From positions 849,822 through 913,821 of the forward strand of contig JAIWNF010000011.1 of assembly GCA_025093555.1 (NCBI GenBank): DNA of 64,000 nt, in the 5' to 3' direction. The notes under the pieces are model-generated. The model was not told the DNA's origin. It did no database searches and was given only the letters and a program-made list of their open reading frames with translations. This stretch comes from Circinella umbellata (lineage: Eukaryota > Mucoromycota > Mucoromycetes > Mucorales > Lichtheimiaceae). Shown in pieces: positions 38,985 through 51,403 of this stretch (positions are counted from its first letter, which is position 1; every line of letters begins with the position of its first letter). The position numbers were made by a program, and so were the translations under genes.

Positions 38985-39805
38985 TTTTACTTTACTTGCT
39001 CTTGTTCAAGTATGCTATATGAAATAAAAGAATTACGAATAAAAATATGACAATCCGGTTGAATCATCATCATTCTTTATTTGAATACTTTATGATAATA
39101 AAAATATCAAGCCGTTTGGAAAACTATTAAAGATATACATATTAATTTCTTTTTAATCTATTATATCCAATGGGTCAAATCAAATTAAGAATTGATTCAT
39201 ATAAAGTAAAAAATCATATTCAATTTTTATTTTTACTTTCAAAGGCTTTAGTAATAACATATTGAAATATTTATGCAATGGAAATATTGTACAAATATTA
39301 ATAATAGATGTTGTACATATTAATATAAGCTTGCTATTATGGGATCCATGGACCAGCAGGATTCTTTAACATAGGTTCATTACAAAAAACAATAACATTT
39401 GAAGACTATGCCGCTATCTTTCATACAAAGTGTTCTTGTTCTTGACTCATTCAACAAGACTACACCAATATTTCATTTGAGGATGCTTGTTTAAGAATCA
39501 AAATCTTGACTCTAGAGTTTACGATCAGCCACAAGACGAAAATTATGTCTTTAAGAGAGATTTCTAGAAGCTATTGTTATTCATATAAAATATGATTGAT
39601 TTACTTTTTTTTATCGTTTTGTATTATTATATTTATGTCATCTTTTTTTTTCGTTATACTACGTATGACCCAATTTTTTTCTTCTTCCCTATTTATATGG
39701 TACGTACTCTCTTACTTGGTAATTTATATTATACAGATTATTCCTTTATCCTACGTAATAAATGTTGATACGTGATCTTTTTGTGAGCTGCTCCTAGCTC
39801 ACCCA
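38985..39805. other. intergenic, faint coding remnant
   Basis: AT-rich with one weakly coding-like patch at about 39385-39595 (frames reading SFEDACLRIKILTLE and NQNLDSRVYDQPQDENY). Neither was identified. No gene is supported. Confidence 0.3.
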
Positions 39806-39813
39806 TTCTATAT

Positions 39814-40138
39814 GAGAATTACTACATGGGCTACAAACATTCAAAGTCAGACCACATGGGCTACAAAAATCATAAGGTATGTTAGTAACTTGTAGTAGCC
39901 CATCTCGTCTCCTTGCCATATATAGATCCTGTAGCCCATCTCGTCTAATTTTTTGTAGCCCACCTCGTCTAATTTTTTGTAGCCCACCTCGTCTAATTTT
40001 TTGTAGCCCACCTCGTCTAATTTTTTGTAGCCCACCTCGTCTAATCTTTTTTATCATCCACTTCTCGACCCTTTTTTGTCACTTTTTCTGCATTAATATT
40101 ATTGAAAAAGGTTACAATTATAAGATAGATTGTATTTG

Positions 40139-40169
<31 letters not shown>

Positions 40170-41741
40170 TACGTAAATAAAAATACTAATGATAATGATA
40201 ATGATAATATTGAAGCGTTTATAGTTATTACAAAGAGCTTCGTTATATAAAATGGTATGAATTACATATGTCAAGAAAATAGCATAAAGGTTATAATAAA
40301 TCAAATAATTATGGATAATGCTTATGTGGGAGTTCTAATATTCAGGAATTTTACGTCTGAATCCATGAAAAGGAAAGGGAAATCATCTAAAGATTGATTT
40401 ATGAAAGATATTTTATTAAAAGTAAAAATAGAACTGAAGAAATGGGTTTGGTGGTAAAGAAATGGTGGGATTTATATTGATTAGCAATGCTAAAAATATT
40501 CAATAGCTTTTGTGGAAAGATGCAAAAGCAAAGTACAGTCAAATTATGGTCATCAGAACATGTGATAATAAAAGAAAACAATAATATTGTGTATAATAAT
40601 AATGATGATAATAATAATGATGATAATAATAAACACTAATAATACTACTGATAGTGTTATTGTGTATGAAGAGAAGAGAAAAAAAAAGGGTTACCTTTAG
40701 GAAAGTCACAATGTATTATAAAATAAAGATATAAATAAAATTCAGAAAAGAAAGAAAGAGGGAACAGAGATAAATAATTGATATAGATTATGGTGATCAT
40801 TACACTATTTAATAATCGTAGCCTTCTTCTACAGGATTTGGATAGACATGTACACCATATTCATGACTGCTCATCAAAATGTTGAGTGCATTCTTACATG
40901 ATGGGATGCTTAAATCTTCTTAATTTAAAAGAATGCTGCACTCCGGTACAAGGATGGTCTGGATAAATGTTAATTCATCCAATGGGTGCGTATCGCTTCT
41001 TGTAATCCTTGACTTATGGACGAGCTCATGTTGTAAAGCACTTACTATGATTGCTTTGCCTCTTACGCCATAATAGCCGCTCTATAATATTAGACCGGTA
41101 GTATACTATTAGTATATTTATATCCATAAATCAAGAAAGAAAACAAACAGTTAATAGTAATACGTATTGTTGCGACTTTGACAATGACAATGACAATTTA
41201 ATAATTGTGATCATAATGGTATAATTGTTATCATCATGCATATGAATAATGATGCTAATATTGCTGCGTGATTTAGCAATAATTGTAATTATAATACATA
41301 CAAATTATGATGTTAATATTGCTACACACACCTTGACAATACTGATCAATATATGGTATAATAAGTACCAAGCAGAAATCAATGCGCATTACAAGAAGTA
41401 TGAAAAATAAAATTGTCAAAAAGGGAAAAGGTAGCACGCACAAAGTAATTTTACTATACACTTAGGGAAGAGAATAATATAATAAAGTGTAGTTATAGCG
41501 TAAAAACATAGTAACAACAATGAAATTAATTATCTTAAAAATTTTATTTTGAAAATTATCAACTATATGATATAAAAAAAAATTAGACGAGGTGGGCTAC
41601 AAAAAATTAGAAGACGAGATGGGCTACAGGATCTATATATGGCAAGCAGACGAGATGGGCTACAAGTTACTAACATACCTTATGATTTTTGTAGCCCATG
41701 TGGTCTGACTTTGAAGTTTTGTAGCCCATGTAGTAATTCTC
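39814..41741. mobile_element. 1.93-kb TIR element with 8-bp target duplication
   Basis: Left end GAGAATTACTACATGGGCTA and right end TAGCCCATGTAGTAATTCTC are perfect inverted repeats. The flanking TTCTATAT at 39806-39813 and 41742-41749 is an exact 8-bp duplication. The arms extend about 150-230 bases and contain tandem subrepeats of a 23-base TGTAGCCCACCTCGTCTAAT-type unit (five in the left arm, two or three in the right). No transposase is encoded. Long subrepeated arms with an 8-bp duplication fit a foldback-like, non-autonomous member of the MULE or hAT groups. Inside, on the minus strand, lies a decayed RTC4-like coding fragment. Confidence 0.9.
40809..41078 (-). pseudogene. RTC4-like domain fragment inside the TIR element
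   Basis: Minus-strand frame of 90 codons with one internal TAA. It reads GYYGVRGKAII, then FIQTILVPECSILLN, the stop, then EDLSIPSCKNALNILMSS and EYGVHVYPN, ending in its own TAA at 40809. The pattern (G)YYGxxG, then LVPExxxxLLIxEDL, then AxxILxSSxxYG is that of the RTC4-like domain, expanded in Mucoromycota. It has no start codon or promoter context, so it is a remnant or captured piece. The identity is from remembered family pattern, not a search. Confidence 0.55.
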
Positions 41742-42085
41742 TTCTATATTATAATTCATATGTCCTTTTCTTGTAATTTCGTTTATTTATAGCACAAGCA
41801 TTATATAGTACGTATTATAGTTATATGCCTACAATTAGTGCCATTTTCGATCTATGTCATACTGCTTCGCTCCTTTGCTATTGGCTTCTTTGTATAGTTA
41901 CAGAAGTATACGTATTGCATTCTTTTATAACTTTTTGCTTCAGTGATTTTTGAGTATATCTTATGGCGTAGAAATAGAAAGAAACTCTATGTTCAATTGG
42001 CACAATACGTTAAATATATTGTTAATAAGTATTGTTGAGACTGTGAATATTTTGAATAAGTGAAGAAAAAGGGTAGATGAAGGGT

Positions 42086-42136
42086 AGACGAAGGGCGCAC
42101 CATGTTATTAAGATGTCTGTTCAAAATTGGCGCGCC
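42086..42136 (-). repeat. GGCGCGCC repeat unit, right copy
   Basis: Shorter inverted partner of 38901-38984, read on the plus strand as AGACGAAGGGCGCACCATGTT through to TTGGCGCGCC. It supports an outer inverted pair around the TIR element. Confidence 0.55.
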
Positions 42137-42474
42137 TGAAGTGTAATTTAATATTATTGCTATTTTTATTTTTAACCAGAACAACAATAAGCTGTTACAC
42201 AAACAATTCTATTTCTCTATAAATGTAGCTTAGCTATAAATCATTATATCATTACCCTTTTTCTTTATTTTATATTTTCAATTCTTATTCTAAGTTTGAC
42301 CAGTTTGTAATACTGGTGAGTATTTTTATTATTATAACCCTATCAATTAATTTGTCTAACATATCAAATAAAGGTCATTTTAAGTGAATTTATATTTATT
42401 ACGGGTCATTTTTGGTGAGCAAGGTAGGGGAGGCTTTTACTACAATCGTCAAGCCGATAAGATCGAGTTGTATA

Positions 42475-43973
42475 ATGTCTTCTCAATCAAGTAATATGCC
42501 TCAAAGTGAAAACGAACTCAGTGATAAGGAATTGTCTTCATCCTCTGATACAAGTACTAAAAAACAAGAAAGACATCAATTATAATACCTCCAAAGTTGA
42601 CAAGAAGAAGCGAAGCAAAAACATGGCTTTTGTTGTTTGATTCAATAGCTGAAGCAAACAATTGGTCCGACTCACAAAGGTTGGCGTATGCATTAACAAA
42701 TATGCCTTTGGAAATGTCTACGTGGTCATTACATAAAGGATATATGACGTGGAAACAGTTTTGTCCAGCTTTCAAGGAAAAATATTGCAAAAGGATTGAT
42801 CTATCCAAAACTGTTGAAAAGTTATGGTCACTACGTATGGAAAACCGATACGTATTCAAAACTTCGTGATTACATACATCGTTTTGATGAATTAAAAATG
42901 CGTTATGAGCGTGGTATTCAAGAAAGAGAAAATGAATTTAAGTCTGAAGATTCAGAATTATCAAAAACACCAGCGTTTGTCACAGAACCGTTTGTTACTA
43001 TAAGCAAAGAACCATTTGTGGGAATATTCGTTCGTGGGCTTATACCAGATAGCTTGCGCTTACATGTATCAGCATCTGCTCCGAAAGATGTAGAAGAAGC
43101 TGCGAGTTTTGCCAAACAAGCCGTTTATGGACATTATCATGACCATGACACAGATTCAGATGGTTCAAGTTCAAGTGAAACGGAAATATCATGAGTAAAA
43201 ACAAATAAACAAAAGAAAGAAGTAATATTGTTTTTTTCCTAAAGATTCGCGGCCAAATTATTTTTCACTTTGCGTCCGCTGTAATTTTACGTTTGCGCTT
43301 GATTATTTTTAATTTTGCGCTGTTTATAGTACTAATATACAAGGATTTCCGCGAAGTTGAAAATAATCAGGCGCAAACGTGAAAAATAATTTGCCCGCGA
43401 ATCTTTGGGAAAAAAACAATATTATCAAATAAACAAGAAAAAAAATCAACAAAGGATGATTATTCAAGCTCAATTGAATTGTTGATCAAAGGCGTAAATC
43501 GCATGACAACGGCGATCGATCAATTGACTGAAGAAAACAAGAATTATAAACAAGGATTGGGTAGTAACAAAACAAATAAGAAAATTGCCAGCAATACCCG
43601 AGTTTGTTACAATTGCCAAGGAGAAGGTCATATGGCATCTGAATGTCCTAATCCGTGTAAATGTTGTGGTGGTTCGCATCCCCATTACAAATGTGACAAA
43701 TATCCTAAAAAACAGCAAACAACATCTTCAGCATTATTAATTACACAAACAAATAATCAAGAACAAGAGGGTACAGAAGATCTATTTGCAATAAAAAGAA
43801 AACAAAATAGTAACCATAGTAATGCGGAACCTCCAACAAAACAAAGAATTAAGATTTCAGATTTAAAAACTAGTGCTAAGCAACCAGAAAAAAATAAACA
43901 AATAAATCAATTGGCGGAAAAGTCTTTACATGCAAAAGAGATTATTGATCAGCAAGTGTATTCATCATCTTGA
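42475..43973 (+). pseudogene. dead Ty3/Gypsy-type gag
   Basis: A retrotransposon capsid-like gene with a CCHC zinc knuckle (CYNCQGEGHMASECPNPCKCC) near 43606-43670. The ATG at 42475 opens a Ser-rich start. The gag-like helical core (WSDSQRLAYALTNMPLE, WKQFCPAFKEKY) is in another frame from about 42580. Near 42840 the frame changes again into SKLRDYIHRFDELKMRYERG. A TGA lies at 43192-43194. A small MITE sits at 43225-43422 inside the frame. After it the zinc knuckle and a Lys/Gln-rich end run to 43973. No protease, RT or integrase follows, so this is a fragment. It differs clearly from the gag at 61969. Confidence 0.8.
43225..43422. mobile_element. 198-bp palindromic MITE inserted in gag
   Basis: Inverted ends of about 45 bases (ATATTGTTTTTTTCC on the left, GGGAAAAAAACAATAT on the right) lie between TA dinucleotides at 43223-43224 and 43423-43424. 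Each arm has the same CGCG-containing block (GATTCGCGG). Taking out the element plus one TA leaves the gag frame continuous across the site, confirming both insertion and a TA duplication. Confidence 0.9.
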
Positions 43974-44358
43974 CGAGCCGATTGACGAGCCGGTCCATCT
44001 CTTGCCTATCATAAGTATACAGGAACAAGAAGAAATAAAAGACATGATCAAATGTGTGAATACTTTATTCTAATATGGATAATTTTTTTTTTCAAATTTT
44101 AAAACGAATTAATTTACCTGTTTTTGTTTGCGATATTTATTATCTTGACGAGGGAACGGATGGGCCGCTGCATCTCTTGTCTGTCTCGTACCGAGTTTCA
44201 ATGTTGTGATCAACTTGTTTTGTAATACGTAGTTTGCGCAATTTTAGCACCAAATCTCCCAAAATACTTATTCGCCCCCGGATTTAAGAGTTGGGGTTTT
44301 GCCAAGTCTCCTCTTCAAGATTACCAGAGCCTGTAAACAGTACAAATATACTCAGGAG

Positions 44359-44404
<46 letters not shown>

Positions 44405-46870
44405 AACAGAGTCAAATAATTTGGTTTTTTTTATCTAAATCAATGTTTTCTTCCTGTATAAAATGTGCAAATGATATGCATACCTTCAAAACTTTATAAA
44501 CGTAATGATTACTTGATTAATTAAAAGCAAAGACATTCTGGCAGCCTAGATAAACGGGTTTTTAAAGTAAAAGAATTTGAATCATTTATTATATCAAATT
44601 TGTTTTTTTCATAAAAAATAATAATAAACCTTCTTTTTATATTGTTCTACGTACCTATCCTCAAAACGGGATTTTTTTTCTTGTTGTTGACAAGGTCTAC
44701 AAAAGGACAGACTGTTCCTATGATGAACATATCAATACTCACAGATAATATATGGATCTACGTTCCAAGTGTTCTTGTTTTTTTTTTATATATTCCATGT
44801 TGTCACATTTTGTCACGAGTTTCATTAGATAGAAAAATTATTTCAGGATGTATATTGTTTTGTTGTAGTTGTTTGCATCAAGATTTACGGTGATGAAGAT
44901 CAAGATTTTTTTTTTTTTGCGATTGATAAAAAAAGGTTGCTTTATCATGTGTAGCTATTGGAAGCACCTCTGGCGACTTTGGAAAGATCATTTTTCTTCA
45001 GTTGTCCTGGGTCTTCATCCTTTTTTTTTTGCTTCCACTCTTGACGACACACAACGATATCTTGTCTAGTTTTATCTTTGTCAAAATGTATTGCTTTCTT
45101 ATGCCGTCTGTGCATGAATCGCCCCCACCATTCGTACAAGACATACATTGATATATTGCCTAATACATTGGGTATAGTTAAGAAATGATAACAGTATGTT
45201 GTATTCCATTCGAAAGCTTTCGTGGATGTTTCTTTTTTTTGTCCAGGCTCTCGTTATCATGAACCAATGTAAAACTGTTAACTATACGTATATATTCTTA
45301 TTGTTAAGAAATGATACGTATTTTACAGGACGCTTTCTCTCTCATGGAGACGGATTTCTTGATAGGAATGATCGTAAATGTTATAAATATGTAAACTCTT
45401 TTGCACAAAAACACCAAGTGACATAGACAGGCGATGTTATTTAAATATTGTATTTTATTTTGTGGACATCAGAACGAATACATTTGGTGTTGATTAATCA
45501 AACATGTGGTTCATTTCGTGAGATTTAGACACCATACATTTAAATAACGTCGCGATCCAGTGTTTGGTGAAAATGAAAAATATCTTGTTTTTATTATTAT
45601 TGAAAGGATATCATCGTCATCCATTGATTCAGAAAGTGGGTTCAAATTAAGATAAAAGATTTGGTTCCAAGAGCAAAAAAAAAAGAGTATAAAATTAAAA
45701 AAAAACTTGCGGGTTCCATGAGTATAGAATTATTAAAATTAAAGTCTAACTATTTGTGGATTTTACTCCTGGTTATTGGGAGCTATATAATCAAGTTATC
45801 AATCCCATTTCTTCTAGGGTTCGATGCTCTGTTTCTGCTGTTTTTATTTTTACATCTACGTATGGTAGTTTGAATGTGATAATTCATGATTGATATCAAA
45901 CGTACTACAGAATTGGGGGGGAGAGAGATTGAAAAAGGGTGTGTGTGTGGGGGGGGGTTATACATATATAACTCACATTCAAACAATATATATATCTGAC
46001 ATATTTCAACAAAAAGAAGAAAAATACCAAAAGAGCTTTTCAAAGATCATAATAATGAAAAAAAGGGGGGTGGGGTGGGGGTGGGGGGTGAAAGGCAACG
46101 ATGATCGATATACATCGATTGTGTGGCAAATGGGGCGGAGGGAGAAGCTTTTAATTGGCTATGTAAAAAAAGGTTGGTTTTTTTTGCATAAATATCTGTG
46201 CCTGAAAAGTTTTCTGTTACTCTCTCCTTTTTTCTTCACACTTGAATTATCAAATTAAATTAGTGAAATAAGAAAACAAAAGATATATAAAAATGGGGGT
46301 GAATAAAAATTATAAATTATTTTGTTATACATATATTTTGTAGAGTTTGTAAAATTATATTAATGATGGAAATTCATATAAAAAATGAAATAAATAAGCA
46401 ACAATAATAGTGATAAGAGTTATAAATGGGGGAGTTGGTAAATAAAAATAAGAATGGAAAAAACAGCTTTAGGGGGGAGTGTTTTTTTTTAGTTTTTCGT
46501 TTTTCATTTTTTGTGTATAAAAATATAATATGTAAGTCGTAAATAATATAGGGGGGGGGAAGAGAGGAGGAAAGTCATATAATATATATATGACTGATAC
46601 GTAAACGGAGAAGAAGGTTGTAAAGATAATAAATTGGATAGAGTTCTTAAAAAGAGGGCATGAAAAAAAAAATATTATAAAGTTTTTTTTTTCCTATTTC
46701 AAGTTTGATATAGAAAACAATTCTCTGTTTTTTTCTTAAGAGAATTGATGAAATGGCGTATAAAAAATATATAAGAAGAAGAAGAAGAGATATAAAATAC
46801 TAATACTTAAAAAAATAATAAGAAGATTAAAGATAATAATCATCCAACGTAAAAGAAAAAAAAATAATTA
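43974..46870. other. gene-poor region, no gene seen
   Basis: Contains a (CT)n-(TA)n microsatellite at about 44360-44404, G-rich tracts at 45907-45957 and 46062-46092, and short broken frames around 44640-45430 that I could not identify. The stretch next to 46871 is the 3' UTR side of the SxIP-motif gene. Confidence 0.4.
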
Positions 46871-49081
46871 CTATTGATTGTTGTTTCTTTTAGCAAGCAT
46901 GCTCCTAATACGTAAAGTAGAACCAGGACCACGTTGTTGAGGATTTTTTGATGTTGATGTTGATGATAAATTAGCCTTTTTATCATTATTATTAGTGTTA
47001 TTATTTGTAGATACGGCATACATTGAAGGAGATGGTGGTGACATTGTTGTTGAAGATGAATAATTTGTTGTAGGCGCAGGAATAGCACTCATACTAGACC
47101 TCGTCGGTTTTTCTTTTATTGCCTTATGTGATGTTAAGGAGGACGTGCGTACACGCGATACACCAGTACTTGCTCTAACTGGTGTTCGTGCAGCTGCAGA
47201 ATGGCGATTGTGGATTTTCTTTGCAGCCGCAGCAGCATTAGAGGCTGCATTGGGTGGTAATGGTGGTATTACTGATTGCGATTGTTGTTGTTGATAAGAG
47301 GATGGCGTGGGTATGATGGATGAATCACTCGTAGTAGTAGGTGTTCCTGCATGAAGTGATGATGTACGACTGTGAGAAGGTCGATCAGTACTACGTGATG
47401 ATGTACTCGTTCTCATTGAAAGACGTGTTGTACCAGATGAAGAAGGTGTAGGTGATCCTTTATTGGAAGAATATCCATCAAATGACATACGTGATGGATG
47501 AACAGGTATCTGTTTTTTTTTAATTGAATAATTTCAAATATAATAAAATTAATATTATTTTCAAAATACTAATAATAATAATAATAATTAAAAGCTTACA
47601 TTTTGGGCAATCAAATCATCTTCACGATCTAGAGTTTCATTAATGTCTTTACCATCAATAAACATAGGTGCACCTCTAGAATATTGTTTCCATAGAATCA
47701 CACTTTCCCTAATCTTGTTACCAAGCTATAAGTGAAAACAAAAAAAAATTAGTTTCTTTTTAACATAAGTAATAATAAAAAAAAAGGGGAGGAATGCTAA
47801 ACGTTGTTTATCTATATTAAAGAAAGGGAAGGAGAAAGAACTTTATCCCGTATGTATATATATATCTGCAGGAGTAATACTAAAAAGAAAATAGGTCTAT
47901 TTTACCATTTTGACTTCTTCTGGTGCATTACGTCTTCTTGCACTTCGAAGTAGAATTGTTCGTCGTTTCATATTACTCTTCGTGGATAATGCAATCGTCT
48001 TTGCAATATCTAAATCCACCTTGGCCTTTTGCAAAGCTTGAACATCATCTATAATACATATATATATATATATACATGTAAATTTTTAATCATTCTCTAT
48101 ATATGTATATATAGACCCCATTCGTTCCCTATTTCAGTCCTTTACCTGTCGTTCCAATACTTTCAAAGAACTTTGCAGAGTCCAAATCTAAATCTCGTAA
48201 TAAATCATTCAATTGACGAAGAATATGTTTGGTATCTGGTTTATATCGAATACGTGTTGTAAATCTTGCGGACTGAAAATTTGTTAATATATGTAAAAAA
48301 AAAGTTAAAAAAGTGAAATGATTAATTTATTCTAGACATAAACTTGTTTTTTATTTTTATTTTTTCCTGGTTAACCCCCCCATACACGAAATTATCCATG
48401 ATAAAACCACCCTATTATATACATACCATACGTCTTTCTTGAGAATCACTACTAGCCATAGAAGGTCTTCTTTGATGTTGATATTTCTTAGTTGTTGTTG
48501 TTTGTGAAGGTGTATCATATAAACAGCTAGCGGATTTAATAGCCGAATCCAATGTTGCTTCCGCATGCATCAATACGGATTCATCTCGTTCGCCTGATAG
48601 ACCCATATCTTTTAACATGGATTCAATTTGTGTTGTTGTTGTGTCGACATTAATAATAGCTTGGTTAGCAAGTTCAAGTTGTGCTACTAGTTCATTAAGT
48701 TCAGCTGTTTTAAGTGTTAAGATGGATCTCAAATTGGCGATCGTTTGAGTACCCTAAAGTTCATTTTATCGTGATGATAATTACAATAATATTGAATAAG
48801 CATTTTTTTTTATTATTTATGAAAAAATAACATAACAAAAATAAAATAAAACTGATACAATAGAAATGTGAAACGGAAAAACAAGATTATAATAATACCT
48901 CGTCTAATTTACTTAAAAGTTGCATGACAGCTTTATCACTGCCATTATAATCATCTTGTTGTTGTTTAATAGAATGGGTGGTTGTCGTTATTGATTGCGT
49001 ATGTGTTGATATCGTATTATCTTTAGTGATGCCATTACCACCAATAAGTGTACTAGACGTATTGTAAGCCAATTCCGACAT
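46871..49081 (-). CDS. coiled-coil/Ser-rich protein with three SxIP motifs, 6 exons
   Basis: Not assigned to a named family. Minus-strand exons are 48899-49081, 48427-48753, 48146-48272, 47906-48048, 47600-47725 and 46871-47509. Phases agree and give 514 aa. The N-terminal ~300 residues are mainly helical (LRSILTLKTAELNELVAQLE, LRQLNDLLRDLDLDSAKFFE, KAKVDLDIAKT, MKRRTILLRSARRR). Residues 302-514 are basic, Ser/Thr/Pro-rich and probably disordered. This tail holds SIIP (~366), SVIP (~381) and SAIP (~443), matching the SxIP motif that recruits proteins to EB1/Bim1 at microtubule plus ends, with basic residues nearby. I infer a microtubule-associated adaptor of the Kar9 or Mto2 kind, but sequence orthology to either is not shown. 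Confidence 0.75.
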
Positions 49082-49426
49082 TTATAAAAAGAAAAGTTGG
49101 TTCATAAAAAAAAAAAAAGAAAAGAGAATACTATTTTCGCTTTTTTAACTATTATTGTTGTTTATTATTTGGGCTCCTGTCTAAAGATTTTTACTTATAA
49201 GAAATGAAAAAGAAAAAAAAAAGACGTGTATATATAAATGGGGGGTTTTTTTTAGACAGAAGCTCAATTGAAAAGGGGGGGAGGAGGAGGAGGAGAAGAA
49301 GGTGTATTAAAGAGAAAAAAAAATAGACTGGTAGGCAAAAAATAAAAAAAAAAAGCCAAAAAAGACGGAGTGGAACTTTTTTAGGTGAAGTCATAAGTAA
49401 AGATCAGATGGTACACAAAGTTTTAT
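49082..49426. other. short intergenic stretch, tandem genes
   Basis: About 345 bases between the SxIP-motif gene's start and the 3' end of the MAPR gene, both on the minus strand. It has G/A-rich and A-run sequence. No element is recognised. Confidence 0.4.
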
Positions 49427-50341
49427 TTAATTCTTTGTTTTTGGTTTTTGAGGAGTACTCTTTTTACAATCAGGTGGAATAGGTGTGCTTGAATCAATTG
49501 GACCATGTAATACTGTTCCGATTTTATAATATGTATGATGATTTTTATAAAATTGTTTCCAAGTTTCAATACCCTATCATACACATATCATACATATTAT
49601 TGTTATTTAGTGCATCTTATATTCATCTCATATTATAATGTATCTAATAAAATTTATTACCTTAACTTGTGCATCTGATAGACCTCGGAGATCATGGGTT
49701 AAATGATCTTCGAAGCAACCCGTCACATAAGCTCTTGCTGCATCTTTTCCTGCGAAATGATTATAACTTCCTCCTTGACCATACCATCCACGACCTTCCG
49801 TTACATCAAATACATCTCCACTAGAGTAATAATAATATATTAATTCATATCTCCTCTCTTTTTAGACAATATATATATATATATAACTTACTCAACAGCT
49901 AAATAAATAGGTAAGTTTGGATTACTACCATCATATCGAATAAGTTGTTCTTCTGAAAATACTAATTGTTTTTTCTAAAAGTTTATATAGTTCAGTATTT
50001 GATATATTAACCCACTCCTCCACACACACACATACACTTTTTTTCCCTCTCTCTCTTTCTTTCTCTTTTATTATATATATATATATACTTACTGGTATAT
50101 AATTGTTAATATTAGTCCATTTACCACGATAACCCCAGGCCCAGGTTTCAGTGATCAGGTACGAAGCACCAAAGAATAAGATGGTAATCCAGACAAGAGT
50201 TATCAAGATGGTAGTTCCAATGGAAGATAAAGATGAAGTTTTCTTTAACTTTTTAGATTCATTTTTAGATTCTAAATTAGTTGTAGATACTTGATCTGAT
50301 TGTTCTCCCGTTCGTTTCCGAAGTTGTTGTACGTTTGTCAT
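49427..50341 (-). CDS. membrane-anchored cytochrome-b5-like (MAPR) protein, 4 exons
   Basis: Member of the membrane-associated progesterone receptor group (Dap1/PGRMC/neudesin type), heme-binding proteins of ER and other membranes. Minus-strand exons are 50093-50341, 49892-49974, 49661-49820 and 49427-49573, giving 212 aa in phase. The basic cytosolic-like N-terminus (~40 residues) precedes a single membrane span at about 41-63 (ILITLVWITILFFGASYLI). The cytochrome-b5 fold follows: FSEEQLIRYDGS, PIYLAVDGDVFDVTEG, YGQGGSYNHFAGKDAARAYVTG and HLTHDLRGLSD. The family Tyr and Asp positions of the YDG and GKDA motifs are present. The His axial ligands of true cytochrome b5 are absent, as expected. 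The ATG at 50339-50341 is the first in frame. Confidence 0.9.
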
Positions 50342-51403
50342 TTTATTTTTTTTGGGGGGGGGGAAGAAGGTCAATAAAAAATAAAACGAAAAGTTTATAT
50401 TATATATACCTTTTTGTCAAACATTAAACCTCCGCCCAAACATTGGCAGGATTTTTTCTTTTTTCAGCGCAGCAATGAAGACAAATGGGGGGGGGGTTCT
50501 TGGGTTCTTGGGCAGTCTTTAAGAAAAGAAAAATACTCTAATAAATAGGACAATATTGAGAAAGAGAATAAAAAACCAAATGAATCGATTGTATCCTATG
50601 CTAACTTATTCAAAAAAAAAGTGAAGATCCAATAAATTACTGGGTTGGTCATTGATAATGACGATATTGAATGTTCCACAGAGATTTGAAAGATTATTAT
50701 TTTGTGGGGTATGTGTGTAAACTACACTTTCAGCGTTCTTTTATGTTGAATTACTTACATTTCTTTTATAAAGAGTGAAGTATTAAATCATGTAAATTTT
50801 ATTTTCTTAACAATTTTTCGTAGTAATTTAAAGAAACATTTGTATGAGTTTCTTTTGAATCACACTGCTACGTAATAGCAATAATCCGTAGTACGTAATA
50901 ATGCATACGTACGTTCATATAATAAGTTGATAAATATGTATCAATGCCTATTCATAAATGAATAATTACGTACGATGATGTAACGATGGTAATTACGTTG
51001 ACATCATGAAAATTCAATGACAAATTTGTTTTATAAACATAGAAGAACTAGAACTCACAAAAGAAAACTTCAATGTACGGCACTTTTTATTTTCATTGTC
51101 TATTTCTTATTAACAACAACCCATTTTATCATTTTTCGTTGTTATTTATTTTATAAAAGTTGATAAGAGTAAACGCTTTACATGATCATCCATATTTCTG
51201 TTCTTGCATGCGTAGTACTTTTTAATAATAGTGTCTGAGCCACGTCTGCTGTTTATGAGAAATTTTACTCAGCCTCCAGCTATTTTTTTTTCTTATCTTC
51301 ATTATAAATTCATTAATAATCACACTTAATACTTTTTTTACTTTTCTTTTTTTTTTTCGCTCAACTCTTACAACAAACCTATTGACGGCATTATTTATCA
51401 GTG
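50342..51403. other. divergent intergenic region
   Basis: About 1 kb between the MAPR and sulfotransferase-like starts. It has poly-G stretches at about 50351-50362 and 50488-50497, and several TACGTA palindromes around 50890-50980. No gene is supported. Confidence 0.4.

Noticed and set aside
39385..39595. Transposase remnant beside the TIR element
   Set aside because: Two alternative frames look weakly coding but neither matches a transposase motif.
44640..45430. Several consecutive short plus-strand frames, as in a broken gene
   Set aside because: No motif could be identified in any frame; they may be chance.
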